A stretch of 54,248 nt of DNA from Acidiphilium multivorum AIU301 (GCF_000202835.1 NC_015179.1:1-54248); one strand, 5' to 3'; shown: positions 18,063 through 27,120, numbered from the stretch's first letter. The notes: generated from the letters alone by a model not told the origin. Numbers and translations are program-made.

Positions 18063-18319
18063 TCCGGCCAGCCGGCGAAGGGATCGCGCTCTTGAACGCC
18101 CTGGTTCCGCTCTGACCGATCAAGAAAATCAGCCGGCACTTTTGTGTTACGGAGAATAGCGAAAAACCCTTCCCAATCCGCTGGTCGTCGGGACAGGATG
18201 ACGTCACCGCTATCGGGATCGCGGCGGATGAAGACCTCGGCGCCCTCGAAGCGATAGGCCGCGGGCAGGCGGACGGCCTGGCTTCTGCCGTTATTAAAGA
18301 GTTTGGCGATCTGGCTCAT
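18059..18319 (-). CDS. vapB: VapB-type antitoxin
   Basis: An 86-residue antitoxin with an AbrB/SpoVT-like N-terminus ([20 protein letters not shown], then [20 protein letters not shown]) and a C-terminal part that would bind VapC ([19 protein letters not shown]). ATG 18319 follows GGAGG. Confidence 0.92.
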   Translation of the reverse strand: MSQIAKLFNNGRSQAVRLPAAYRFEGAEVFIRRDPDSGDVILSRRPADWEGFFAILRNTKVPADFLDRSERNQGVQERDPFAGWPE

Positions 18320-18342
18320 GATCCCTCCGGAGTTTCTGACAT

Positions 18343-18384
18343 GATATATACCATATCGGCGCAGTATTACAAGATATATACCAT
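18343..18384. promoter_or_regulatory. Direct-repeat operator of vapBC
   Basis: GATATATACCAT occurs twice, at 18343-18354 and 18373-18384, spaced 30 bp apart (about three helix turns) just upstream of vapB. This fits cooperative binding by the VapBC complex. Confidence 0.6.
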
Positions 18385-18409
18385 CATTTGTGGGGAGAAA
18401 TGCCGCCGG

Positions 18410-19327
18410 TCATTTCAGGAACCAGCCGTAGATGGAGCCATTTTTTGTCTGGTAGGGCAGGCAGAGCGGTTTGCCGCCTCTGGTCTTGATTTTCCATCCC
18501 TGTCCGGAGCAGGTTGCGAGTTCGCGGATAAAACCAGCCTTGTAGAGTTGGTAGGCGAGCATGCCATCTGGGGTATTGGCCCAGGAGGCGCGGAGTTTCT
18601 GGTCATGGATGTGGGTGAGCAGATCGGCTTTGCCGGTGCGGTAGCCGTGCTGCCAGCCCTGGCGGTGAGCGATGAAGACCGAGGCACCGAAGGTGATCGC
18701 CGCGATGACGAACGCGATGGCGAAGGTACGGAGGCTGGCCCGGCGGGAACGGGCGGCTTCGATCTGGACCCGTTTGTCAAGGGCTTTTGAAGTGGCGTCG
18801 GCGGCGAGGCTCTGCCAGTGCTGGATGAAATGGTCGCGGGTTTCGGTGGCGCCCGCGCGGAGATTGTTGGCGGCCTGGTCGAGCAGGTCGGTGGCCTGAC
18901 GGAACGTCTCGGCGATCGCGCCATCCATCCTGGTCGTGCCGGTGGCGATCGTTTCAGCGATTGTGTCTTTTGCGGCGCCGGTGGCCTGATCGATGGAGCC
19001 GCGGAGATCGCGCCCGACCTCGAGGGCGGCGTTCTGGATGGATTTGGCAAGGGTGGGGCCGGCGCGGCCGATCTCGCGGGCGATGGCGGTGGCGGCCTTG
19101 CCGGCGTCGGCGGCGGCGGTTCCTGCCGCGGCTGCGAGGGTGGAGGCGGCGTCGAGCGTGTTGCGGATGGCGGCGTTGTGAGCCTCGAGGGTGATGAGGA
19201 GGAGCCAGCCGCTGTCCTGGTCCTGCAGGCGGAGGATCCGTCCGGCGCTGCGGATGCGGTTGATGGCCTCCTGATCGGGCGCAAAACCGGCGATTTCGCG
19301 GTAGGCGGTCTCGATATCGGTGGCCAT
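18410..19327 (-). CDS. Plasmid mobilization-region membrane protein, unknown function
   Basis: A 305-residue protein from ATG 19327. Residues 60-200 are Ala-rich, amphipathic and likely coiled-coil (TLAAAAGTAAADAGKAATAI and similar), followed by one membrane segment (LRTFAIAFVIAAITFGASVF) and a tail with two Cys (ELATCSGQGW and KPLCLP). It is the third gene of a minus-strand set with a MobC-like protein and a ParA-like ATPase, opposite the relaxase, so a role in conjugative mobilization or membrane anchoring is likely. No family name is certain. Confidence 0.75.
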   Translation of the reverse strand: MATDIETAYREIAGFAPDQEAINRIRSAGRILRLQDQDSGWLLLITLEAHNAAIRNTLDAASTLAAAAGTAAADAGKAATAIAREIGRAGPTLAKSIQNAALEVGRDLRGSIDQATGAAKDTIAETIATGTTRMDGAIAETFRQATDLLDQAANNLRAGATETRDHFIQHWQSLAADATSKALDKRVQIEAARSRRASLRTFAIAFVIAAITFGASVFIAHRQGWQHGYRTGKADLLTHIHDQKLRASWANTPDGMLAYQLYKAGFIRELATCSGQGWKIKTRGGKPLCLPYQTKNGSIYGWFLK

Positions 19328-19425
19328 CGACGGGCTGGTCCTTTGCGACGGGAGTAAGGTCCGCCGCGGCGCCGGCGAACCTGGGACTGGATGCTGGCGT
19401 TCTGGCGGCCTGGGGTTGGTCCGGT

Positions 19426-20133
19426 TCAGGCCCGGGCGGTGGTGAGCGGTTGAGCCTCGAGGAGGGGGGCAAAAGCCTCGGCGCAATCGGTGCGCCATTT
19501 TTCGAGGGCGATGCGTTCGAACAGCGGGGCCTGGGCAAGGATGGCGGCGGGGGAGCGGCGATCGGTCTTGATTGCGGTGGCGAGCGGTCGGGGCAGGATG
19601 GGGAAGGGGCGGAGCGTGCCGCCGCGGGCCTCGATCTCGGCGCGGATCCTGCTGTCGCGATAGACGGCGAAGCTGCCGGCCTCGTCGAAGAAACGGTTGC
19701 CGATGACGTCGACGCGCCCAGGATAGCCCTCCATGAAATCCCGCAGGGCGAGGAGGCTGTCGCGCTCGTCGTTGATCACCCAGGCGATGGCGAGCGGGAT
19801 GGCAAGGGCTTCGGCGCCGCGGTGGAGATAGTCGCCATAGCGACGCATGGCGTCGTTGTCGCGGGCGCCGGCATTGATGACGCAGGTCTTGTCCTGATGC
19901 TGTTCGATGGCGTTGAGCATGGTCTGCCATCCGGCCTCGGTGCGGGTATCGGCGGCGAGGGTGGCGTTGATTTCGGTGCCGAGACATTTGGCGGCGTCGG
20001 GGTTGGCGGTATCGGTCTCGACCAGGAAGACGGGGAGATTGCGGGTGTGGCGGAGATGATCGGCGAGGGCGATAGCGACCATGGACTTGCCGACGCCGCC
20101 CTTGTTGCCGCCGACATAGATGATGCGGCTCAT
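19426..20133 (-). CDS. ParA/MinD-like ATPase of the mobilization region
   Basis: A 235-residue deviant Walker A ATPase: VGGNKGGVGKSMVAIALAD near residue 7, VFLVETDTANPDAAK (Walker A') and WVINDERDS. It lacks a DNA-binding N-terminal domain. It overlaps the MobC-like gene by 4 bp. Such TraL/MobD-like ATPases accompany relaxase genes on broad-host plasmids. It differs from the partition ParA at 52637. Confidence 0.82.
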   Translation of the reverse strand: MSRIIYVGGNKGGVGKSMVAIALADHLRHTRNLPVFLVETDTANPDAAKCLGTEINATLAADTRTEAGWQTMLNAIEQHQDKTCVINAGARDNDAMRRYGDYLHRGAEALAIPLAIAWVINDERDSLLALRDFMEGYPGRVDVIGNRFFDEAGSFAVYRDSRIRAEIEARGGTLRPFPILPRPLATAIKTDRRSPAAILAQAPLFERIALEKWRTDCAEAFAPLLEAQPLTTARA

Positions 20134-20618
20134 ACGTCATCGCTCCCGATGGCGAAGGTGCCCGCGCCGACAGGTTTTTCTGTCACTGCCGGGGGAGAGC
20201 GGGCTGGCATCTTTGCTGGCGGCGCCGGATTCGACGGACGATCGGCCGCGTCGCGGGCAATGCCTGCCGCATCTTTACCGGGCTGTGACGATCCATGTGC
20301 TGTGGCTTCTCCAATCTTTGCCGCCGATCGTGCGGATGATCCTGGCTTACGGCTGCGCTTGCTGGCGAGGGCTGCGCGAATGGTGGCGGCGCTGGCGGCG
20401 AGGGGGGTGTTGTTGCGCAGCCAGGCGGCGATCTGGTCGATGGTATAGCCCTTGTCGCGCATGGCTCTGATCTCGCTGCTGAGAGCTTCGATCGCGGCAC
20501 GCTTGGTCAGGAGTGCGGCATCACGGGCGGCGGGAAGCGCCTTCATCTGTGCCGCGATCGCCTTGATGTCGTCACGGCTGATTCCGGCGGCCGGCTTTCC
20601 CGATGTGTCGTCTGCCAT
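20130..20618 (-). CDS. MobC/TraK-like relaxosome accessory protein
   Basis: A 162-residue protein from ATG 20618 (GGAGAGGA upstream). An N-terminal helical region (DDIKAIAAQMKALPAARDAA) leads into a helix-turn-helix-like stretch (MRDKGYTIDQIAAWLRNNTP) and a low-complexity Pro/Ala tail. Position next to the probable oriT, divergent from the relaxase, suggests it binds oriT. Confidence 0.65.
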   Translation of the reverse strand: MADDTSGKPAAGISRDDIKAIAAQMKALPAARDAALLTKRAAIEALSSEIRAMRDKGYTIDQIAAWLRNNTPLAASAATIRAALASKRSRKPGSSARSAAKIGEATAHGSSQPGKDAAGIARDAADRPSNPAPPAKMPARSPPAVTEKPVGAGTFAIGSDDV

Positions 20619-20639
20619 GGCGCTTATCCTCTCCATTTG

Positions 20640-20954
20640 ATCTCATAGTGATCGTTGCCCAATGTGACCCATGAGGCAATACCGGTCTATCACGTATAGC
20701 TAACCGAATATCGATCCAATATCGGCATCCACTCAATGGACAACCATATGGCAATCAGAGCCCTATTTTCTGTCTATCGACGACTAGCTGCGCTAGTCTT
20801 TTACACACAACCGCACCTATAATGCATGGCAAGTCCAAAACCGGGGTATCATGTCCCAGCCCCGGCAAGCAAGCGGAAACGGCCTGCTATCCTTCTGGTG
20901 ATATCTGCCATGATGATCGACAGCGAAAACGGTGAAGACAGCGAGGACCGAACG
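20640..20954. other. oriT: Probable origin of transfer with relaxase promoter
   Basis: This AT-richer stretch separates the divergent MobC-like and relaxase genes. GACTAG (20782-20787) and CTAGTC (20793-20798) form a perfect hairpin with a 5-base loop. Just to its left, TCTGTCTATCG resembles the nic region of MobF plasmids such as R388 (TGTCTATAG). A perfect TATAAT at 20818-20823 could serve the relaxase gene. The nic position is inference. Confidence 0.55.
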
Positions 20955-23951
20955 ATGATCTCATACAGCCACCTGACTGCGCAGGGCTCCGGGCAGGGTG
21001 CCGGGTCAGGTGGCGGGTCCGGCGCCAGTATTGCCGGCGTAGTCCGCTATCTTGAGGCGATGCGGCAGGACGGGCCGGTCGCGGAGGCGGAGCGCGGCGC
21101 TGCGGCGATGGGCTACTACCAGGGCCGTGCGGCGCCCTCGATGTGGCTGGGGGCCGGTGCGGCCGAACTCGGCCTGTCCGGTGCGGTGGACGGTGCGGCG
21201 CTGGCGGAACTGCTGTCGGGCTGTCTGCCGGACGGGACGGATCTGAGCGGGCGTGGCAATCGGACGGGAAGCCGGCGGCTGGGGCATGACCTGACGATCA
21301 GCACGCCGAAAAGTGTCAGCATCCTGGCGCTGGCGGGCGGCGATGCAAGGCTGCTGGCGGCGCATGACCAGGCGGTTCAGGTGGCGGCGGGTGAGGTGGA
21401 GCGGCTGATGGTGGTGGCGCGGCGTGGCAAGGCGGGTGCGGTGGTGGAGCGGACCGGGCGGATGGTGGCGGCTGCATATCGGCATGAGGACAGCCGGCCG
21501 GTGGATGGGGTGGCGGATCCGCAGCTGCACACGCATCTGGTGATCGCCAACATGACGCGGCGATCGGACGGGGTGTGGAGCGCGGCGTCGCTGGATTTTG
21601 GGGCGCGGAACGAGATTCTGCATATGCTGGATGTGGTCTACAAGGCGGAGCTTGGGAAACGGGTGGCGGAGCTGGGCTACGGGATCGAACGGACGCGTGA
21701 CGGGTTCGAGATTGCCGGTCTGACGCGGGAGCAGATCGCGGCGTTCAGCCGGCGGACGGCGGAGATCGACCGGACTTTGGCTGCGGGCGGGCTGGACCGG
21801 GAGGTGGCGAGTGCGGCGCAGCGGGTGCGGGCGAATGTATCGACGCGGCTGGAGAAGGGCCAGCCCGGCGAGGTGGAGCAGCGCTATGGGTGGCGAGCCC
21901 GGGCGCGGGAGGTTGGTCTTGATCTGGATCGGGCGCGAAGCGCCGCCCTCGAGCGGGCGCGATCCGGTCTGGATCGTGGCGGCGCCGTGGAACGCGATGC
22001 CGTTGGCCCGGACCATGAGATGGAGATGGCACGGGAGGCAGTGGCGGGAGCGGCGCGGCATCTGGGCGAGCGGGCGAGCGTGTTCAGCGAGGCGGAGCTG
22101 GTACGGGAGGCGCTGCTGGCGGGGCTGGGCCGGGTGGGGTCGGCCGCGGTGACGCGAGCGATCGGCGAGCGTGCCGGTGGCCTGGTGGCCGGGACGGATG
22201 AGAGGCGCGGTCTGGTGTTCACGACGCGGGACGCGCTGGAAACCGAGCGGCTTGTGCTCGATGTGGTGCGGTCCGGGCGGGGTACGGCCAAGCCAGTGGC
22301 CGAGCCGGGCGCGATCGCGCAGGTGCTGGAGCGGCAGGAGCGAGACCAGGGCCTGGTGTTCACCGCCGGGCAGAGCGAGGCGGTGCGGTTCGCCCTGGGT
22401 TCGGCGGATCGGCATGTCGGGATCGTGGGGGCGGCGGGATCGGGCAAGACGCGCGCGCTGGCGGCGATCGCCGAAGCATACCGGGAGGTGGGCTACGAGA
22501 TTGTCGGGCTGGCGCCGAGTGCCGCGGCGGCGCGCGAGTTGGGGCAGGCGGGCTGTGACCTGACCCAGACGCTGGAGGCCGGTTTGCGCCGGCCGGCGGC
22601 CGAAGTGGGTGGAGTTACGCCTGGGGCGCGGCTCTGTCTCTATGTGCTGGACGAGGCGGGGATGGTGTCGGCGCGCGATATGGACAGGCTGATGCGGCGT
22701 GCCGAGGCGGAGGGGGCGCGGACGCTGCTGGTGGGGGATCCGCGGCAGCTGGCGAGTGTGGAGGCGGGATCGCCGTTTCAGCAGCTGCTGGAGACGGGCG
22801 CACTGCGGCATGTGCGGATGGATGAAGTGCAACGGCAGCGCGATCCGGCGCTGCGGGAGATCGTGCAGCTGTTCGCGCGCGGCGACGCGGCGGGCGCGGT
22901 GCGTGCGGCGCAGCCCTATATGGCGATGGTGGAGAAAGACCGGCTCGCCCTGACAGCGGCCACGACTTATCTCGGCCTGACGCCGGCGGAGCGGGCGGAT
23001 ACACTGGTGCTGGCAGGCACCAACCGGATGCGCGAGGCGGTCAACGCGGAAATCCGGTCCGGTCTTCGGCAGCGGGGCGAACTCGACCGGGACGAACTGA
23101 CGGTGCAAGCGCTGGACAAGGCGAACCTGACCCGGGAGCAGGCGAAGCGACCGCACGCCTACGAGCCGGGAATGGTGGTGGTGTTCTCCCGGGAGCTGAA
23201 GGACGGGCGGCGCCTGGTGGCGGCGCGGGGCAGCCAGTGGACGGTGGCCGGGCAGGCGGGCGATCACGTGATGTTGCGGCCACTGGCTGCCCCTGCCGGC
23301 GGGGCGGGCGCCCGGGAGATCGCCTGGCGGCCATCCGGCGAGATGGCGACCGCCTATCATGTGCGCGCGCTTGCCCTGGCCGAGGGCGAGCGGGTTGTCT
23401 TCCGGGAGAACGACCGCGCCCGTGGCGTCAGCAACGGCATGGGTGGGGTGGTAACCAGGCTGGACCGTGCGCGGGGCGAGGCGCTGGTACGGAGCGATGC
23501 CGGAGCGGAATTGCGGATCGGCGCGGATCGGGCGCAGGCAATCGATCACGGCTATTGCCGGACCATCCACAGCAGCCAGGGGGCAACGGTGGACCGGGCG
23601 ATCGTGGTGGGGGAGGCGGGGCGGGTGGCGACGGCGCAGACCGCCTATGTGGCGGCATCGCGCGAGCGTTCGGTGCTGCACATCATCACCGACGACCGGG
23701 ACAAACTGTCCGCCGCCTGGTCACGCTGGGCGGAACGGCAGACGGCGCGGAGCCTGCTGGCGCGGGAGGCCGAACGGGAAATGCCTCTCAGCGACATCAG
23801 CCGGGAACGGGCGCGGCAGAAGACCTTCGAGCAGGCACGGCAGCGGGCCGCCGAACTGGCCAAAGCCCGGGAGGTCGCCGGCGAGAAACAGGCCGAGGTC
23901 CAGAAACAACTCGAGCGCACCCGCGACAGGGGCATGGCGATGGGGAGATAG
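20955..23951 (+). CDS. MobF-family conjugative relaxase-helicase (TrwC/TraA type)
   Basis: A 998-residue protein that would nick oriT and unwind the transferred strand. ATG 20955 gives the family start MISYSHLTAQG. The relaxase domain has LTISTPKSVSILAL and the three-His metal site HTHLVIANM at about residue 190. The helicase domain has Walker A GAAGSGKTRALAAIAEAY at about 490, LYVLDEAGMVSARDM (Walker B), VGDPRQLASVEAGSPFQQL, and the C-terminal motif HSSQGATVDRAIVV with YVAASRERSVL. The tail is charged and coiled-coil-like. No type IV secretion genes are in the window, so the plasmid is mobilizable rather than self-transmissible. Confidence 0.95.
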   Translation: MISYSHLTAQGSGQGAGSGGGSGASIAGVVRYLEAMRQDGPVAEAERGAAAMGYYQGRAAPSMWLGAGAAELGLSGAVDGAALAELLSGCLPDGTDLSGRGNRTGSRRLGHDLTISTPKSVSILALAGGDARLLAAHDQAVQVAAGEVERLMVVARRGKAGAVVERTGRMVAAAYRHEDSRPVDGVADPQLHTHLVIANMTRRSDGVWSAASLDFGARNEILHMLDVVYKAELGKRVAELGYGIERTRDGFEIAGLTREQIAAFSRRTAEIDRTLAAGGLDREVASAAQRVRANVSTRLEKGQPGEVEQRYGWRARAREVGLDLDRARSAALERARSGLDRGGAVERDAVGPDHEMEMAREAVAGAARHLGERASVFSEAELVREALLAGLGRVGSAAVTRAIGERAGGLVAGTDERRGLVFTTRDALETERLVLDVVRSGRGTAKPVAEPGAIAQVLERQERDQGLVFTAGQSEAVRFALGSADRHVGIVGAAGSGKTRALAAIAEAYREVGYEIVGLAPSAAAARELGQAGCDLTQTLEAGLRRPAAEVGGVTPGARLCLYVLDEAGMVSARDMDRLMRRAEAEGARTLLVGDPRQLASVEAGSPFQQLLETGALRHVRMDEVQRQRDPALREIVQLFARGDAAGAVRAAQPYMAMVEKDRLALTAATTYLGLTPAERADTLVLAGTNRMREAVNAEIRSGLRQRGELDRDELTVQALDKANLTREQAKRPHAYEPGMVVVFSRELKDGRRLVAARGSQWTVAGQAGDHVMLRPLAAPAGGAGAREIAWRPSGEMATAYHVRALALAEGERVVFRENDRARGVSNGMGGVVTRLDRARGEALVRSDAGAELRIGADRAQAIDHGYCRTIHSSQGATVDRAIVVGEAGRVATAQTAYVAASRERSVLHIITDDRDKLSAAWSRWAERQTARSLLAREAEREMPLSDISRERARQKTFEQARQRAAELAKAREVAGEKQAEVQKQLERTRDRGMAMGR

Positions 23952-23957
23952 CTGCTC

Positions 23958-24112
23958 GCTTTTACTGGCGCCTGTGCTCGAATTCATCGCAGATTTCTGC
24001 TCGAATTACGTGATCGCAGGCCGGCCGGCGTGCTCGGATTATCTGCCTCGACGCTCGAATTATGTGATCGGTGCTCGATATCAGGCGGTCGTGCTCACAT
24101 TCGTCGAAGAAA
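23958..24112 (+). repeat. Cluster of degenerate direct repeats (GTGCTCGAATTA...GTGATCG)
   Basis: Six loosely spaced copies of a motif near GTGCTCGAATTA, three followed by an ATCG-type tail (ACGTGATCGCAG, ATGTGATCGG), lie between the relaxase and the PIN-toxin genes. They could be iterons or the multiple terminal repeats of an IS21-like element whose body is gone. Confidence 0.5.
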
Positions 24113-24117
24113 CTGGG

Positions 24118-24516
24118 TTACGTCCCGAAAGCCGCTTTGGCGAACTCAGCGCCACCATCGCCAAAAGGATTGACGATGGTCACGCCGCCCAGTGTTCTTC
24201 CGGCCTGTCCATCTTCTGTGAAAAGGATCCGGCAACCGTGTTTTTTGGCGGTTGCCCAAATCATGGCCTCCCAGAACGACCATCCATGATGGATCACGGC
24301 ATCCTGCCATTCCTGCACGATGTCGGCGGCCAGTGCGGCCGGTACTTTCATTTTCGGCCCGGTGAGAGCACGGAATAATTCGGCGAGAGATTGAAGCGTC
24401 AAGACGCAGTCCCGGCCCCGAGCACGGCGGGCGATGTCGAGGGCAATGCAGTGCCGGTCACCCGCGTCCCGGTCTACGGCGTAGACTAGGAGATTTGTAT
24501 CAAGGGTGAAGCGCAC
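24118..24516 (-). CDS. PIN-domain toxin of a Phd/VapC-type pair
   Basis: A 132-residue PIN nuclease: FTLDTNLLVYAVDRDAGDRH (first Asp), LQSLAELFRALTG (Glu), SFWEAMIWATAKKHGC and ILFTEDGQAG. The second acidic position reads WEA where related proteins often have WDA, so one carboxylate differs. The start is taken as GTG 24516, 4 bp after the antitoxin stop. Confidence 0.85.
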   Translation of the reverse strand: MRFTLDTNLLVYAVDRDAGDRHCIALDIARRARGRDCVLTLQSLAELFRALTGPKMKVPAALAADIVQEWQDAVIHHGWSFWEAMIWATAKKHGCRILFTEDGQAGRTLGGVTIVNPFGDGGAEFAKAAFGT

Positions 24517-24520
24517 AGGA

Positions 24521-24766
24521 TCACCGATCGTACAGGCTGTCGCGATCGAAGCGGTGACCGCCGAGAGGCAGGCCTTTCTCGAGCGTGGCCAGCAGGCGAT
24601 CCCAAGCTTGATCCCTGGCCTCATCGGCCGGCCGGCGGCCGAGCGGAGTAAGCTGGGCGACTGGAGCGCCACGGCGCGTGATGATCACAGTCTCTCCCTG
24701 AACAGCCTGTCCGAGGATTTCCGAGAATTGCCGGTTGGCATCGGCGGCTGATACGAGGCGAGGCAT
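24521..24766 (-). CDS. Phd/YefM-family antitoxin
   Basis: An 81-residue antitoxin: VSAADANRQFSEILGQAVQG and ETVIITRRGAPVAQLTPL are the Phd/YefM DNA-binding fold; the rest would wrap the toxin. It is the first gene of the pair, and two related palindromes lie directly upstream. Confidence 0.9.
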   Translation of the reverse strand: MPRLVSAADANRQFSEILGQAVQGETVIITRRGAPVAQLTPLGRRPADEARDQAWDRLLATLEKGLPLGGHRFDRDSLYDR

Positions 24767-24777
24767 TGAGCGCTCCA

Positions 24778-24845
24778 GTAGTGATATGACTACTCTATGG
24801 AAGTTCTACAGGCCGGGCAATCGAAAATAGTTATATAACTATTTT
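24778..24845. promoter_or_regulatory. Twin palindromic operators of the Phd/PIN pair
   Basis: The first site (24778-24793) has arms GTAGT and ACTAC around GATATG. The second (24824-24845) is a perfect 22-bp palindrome centred on AGTTATATAACT. Both share the core AGTNATATNACT, with centres 49 bp apart, upstream of the antitoxin start at 24766. Confidence 0.65.
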
Positions 24846-24969
24846 ATTGACTCATCTGGGTATACCCAAGAGAGGCGTCTTCGTGAGACGATTTTCCCGC
24901 TTCAATAGGATTGTTTTTGAGATTCTGATACAATAACGTGAAGACATCTAGAGCCTCGCGAGTCAATTC

Positions 24970-25116
24970 ATGACTGCTTATAGCTATGCCCGTGTCAGCA
25001 TGATCGACCAGGATCTCACAATCCAGCAGGAAGCCCTGCGGGCGGCCGGGTGATCCGTGCGGAAAAAGCCAGTGGCTTACGCCGCGGTGGGCGAACCGAA
25101 CTGGCCCTCCTGCTAG
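24970..25116 (+). pseudogene. tnpR: 5' part of a serine resolvase gene interrupted by an IS
   Basis: From ATG 24970: SYARVSMIDQDLTIQQEALR, the resolvase start with catalytic Ser, then a small deletion causing an early stop near GCGGCCGGGTGA; similarity continues in another frame (EKASG...RTELALLL). The insertion sequence follows at 25117, and the next part of the gene resumes at 27054. Confidence 0.85.
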
Positions 25117-27049
25117 ACTGAAGTTTTCACTAATTTGAATGCAAACTCCCTGCATTTATCGACAAACTTTCTGATCTGATTTTGCCGCTTACTGGACACG
25201 CATGGGGTCGATCCCGATCAGGTCGAAGGCGGCGGCTTGCAGTGGTGTGGGCTTTGCCAGGGTGGTGAAGGTGGCATTCGGCGCCTTGGGCAGGGCTGCG
25301 GTGTTCAGGGTCTGGGTCGCGAGATGCGCCATCAGGTCGCTGAAGCTCGAAATCGGCAGGTTCTGGTCGTTGCGGCGTCGCCCGCGCTTGTGATCGGCGG
25401 CCGGGGATGTCGATGCGGGGGCAACCGGCGATGAGCGTTCAGTTTCCGCGCCTGGCCGGTCGTGATCCTGGAACAGCAGGGGCTTGAGGGCGTCGCGCAG
25501 ATGCCATTCGACGTAATAGGCCATCATGCAGAGGAAGACGTGGGCACGCACCCGCGGCGAGAGCCAGTGATGCACCGGGCGGATCGCGAGATCGACCGAT
25601 TTGAGGGACCGGAACGCCCGTTCCACCCGTGAGAGATCCTTGTAGGCTGACACCGCCTCGGTCTCGCTCATGACGTCCGCGCTCACACTGGTGCGGATGA
25701 CATAGATCCCGTCGAGGGCCGCCTCGCGCGCGATGCTGGCGGCGTTGCGCTGGAAATCGAAGCGGCTGGCGGTGATGGTGAGATCGAAATGCTTGGCCAT
25801 CTTGCGCTGGTTGATCACCGCCCCCACCGCCAGCCCGATCGCGGCCTCGCCATGAAGAGGAGCGCGTTTGCGCCGTGTCGCATCCCGGATCCGCGCCAGT
25901 TCCGTCTCGGTGGCCACGAGCAGCGCCTCGCGCTTGCGCCGTCGTTCGGTCGCCAGGGCGGCGTTGCGACAGGCGATCAGCCGCTCGCCCGGATAATCGG
26001 GCGACGTGATCGCGGCGATATCGCGCTCGTCGAACAGCGACATCTGCAGCGGTCCCTCGGCAAGATCCTGGATCTGCCCCGCGCGCAGGCAGCTGATCCA
26101 GTCCAGCCCCGCCGGCTTGATCGTCTCGCGGATCCGCGCCGTGGTGATCATTCCGCGATCACCCACCAGGACGACGCGCTCGAGATGGAACCGGCGCTTG
26201 AGTGTCTCCACCTGGGCGGCGACCGTCGCCGGATCGGCGGTGTTGCCTTCGAACACTTCCACCGCGATCGGCCGCCCCTCGCGATCGCACAGCAAGCCAT
26301 AGACGATCTGCGGCCGATCGGGCCGGTGATCCCGGCTGTATCCGTGGTGTGCCAGTTCGCAATGCCGGCCTTCGAGGTAGGATGAACTGACGTCGTAGAG
26401 CACCAGCGTGCCGTCGCGCAGATGGCGCCTTGCAAACTGCCGTTCGATCCGCCCCTGCTGCGTGCCCAGCCAGTCCAGCGCCGCATAGATCTCGCGCTCT
26501 TCAATGACACCGAGATCGAGCATCTGCCCGAGGCTCGATGTTGCGGTCTCCGGGTTCAGGCCGCGCAGGGTCGAGAGCTTCGATCCCGGCGCGATCACCC
26601 GGCCGGCGATCAGCGCCAGGGCGAGACTGCGCTCGCGCGACGCCCTCCGGCCCAGCAGGCGAGGTATCCCGAGCTTGCGCATCATCCCGAGTGCCGCCGC
26701 CACATGACCATGCGGCAGCGAACGCCGGATCTCCAGCGCCTGATCGGCACCACCAACCACCGCGCCACCCGCGAGCAGCGCTCGTAGGCCATCGATCAAC
26801 GCGGGCGGCATCTGGCTCAGATTGGCGATGGTACGCTTGTGAACCTTCCGCCCCTCGCGGAAACTCTCCCGCAACAGCACGGCCGGCGCCGATCGGCCAT
26901 TCGGAACCACATCGATGAACATAACCCGAGCGAATCACAGATCGAGTCGCACCGCAAGCCCCATTTATGGACACAAAACGCTCGCAAGAAATCAGCGCTA
27001 CGCGAGGCTATCCGCCACGTTCAGGTCATTCCCAAGTAAAAACTTCAGG
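25117..27049 (-). mobile_element. Complete IS1634-like insertion sequence with CTAG target duplication
   Basis: The element has inverted ends ACTGAAGTTTTCAC and, on the other strand, CCTGAAGTTTTTAC, and is flanked by CTAG at 25113-25116 and 27050-27053. Removing it and one CTAG restores a continuous resolvase frame (ELALLL then DFLNAGDTL). It is the parent type of the fragments at 7735 and 17257. Confidence 0.88.
25189..26922 (-). CDS. IS1634-like transposase
   Basis: A 577-residue DDE transposase of the IS4/IS1634 group. Seen: an N-terminal helical part, LVLYDVSSSYLEGRHCELAH (first Asp), ERVVLVGDRGMITTARIRE (second Asp), GIYVIRTSVSADVMSE, then YKDLSRVERAFRSLKSVDL carrying the catalytic Glu, and VRAHVFLCMMAYYVEWHL. 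All catalytic blocks are intact, so it may be active. Confidence 0.92.
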   Translation of the reverse strand: MFIDVVPNGRSAPAVLLRESFREGRKVHKRTIANLSQMPPALIDGLRALLAGGAVVGGADQALEIRRSLPHGHVAAALGMMRKLGIPRLLGRRASRERSLALALIAGRVIAPGSKLSTLRGLNPETATSSLGQMLDLGVIEEREIYAALDWLGTQQGRIERQFARRHLRDGTLVLYDVSSSYLEGRHCELAHHGYSRDHRPDRPQIVYGLLCDREGRPIAVEVFEGNTADPATVAAQVETLKRRFHLERVVLVGDRGMITTARIRETIKPAGLDWISCLRAGQIQDLAEGPLQMSLFDERDIAAITSPDYPGERLIACRNAALATERRRKREALLVATETELARIRDATRRKRAPLHGEAAIGLAVGAVINQRKMAKHFDLTITASRFDFQRNAASIAREAALDGIYVIRTSVSADVMSETEAVSAYKDLSRVERAFRSLKSVDLAIRPVHHWLSPRVRAHVFLCMMAYYVEWHLRDALKPLLFQDHDRPGAETERSSPVAPASTSPAADHKRGRRRNDQNLPISSFSDLMAHLATQTLNTAALPKAPNATFTTLAKPTPLQAAAFDLIGIDPMRVQ

Positions 27050-27119
27050 CTAGACTTCCTCAATGCCGGCGACACGCTGGTCGTCACCCGGATCGACCGG
27101 CTGGCCCGGTCGGCTGAAA
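27050..27119 (+). pseudogene. tnpR: Internal piece of the interrupted resolvase gene
   Basis: Reads DFLNAGDTLVVTRIDRLARS, the continuation of the resolvase cut at 25116, then stops matching near 27119 where an IS110 tail begins. The C-terminal third of the resolvase is missing. Confidence 0.85.
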
Positions 27120-27120
27120 G

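Noticed and set aside
21006..23681. An 891-codon minus-strand open frame opposite the relaxase
   Set aside because: It is the antisense of a clear relaxase-helicase in high-GC DNA; its composition (Arg, Pro and His rich) is typical of shadow frames.
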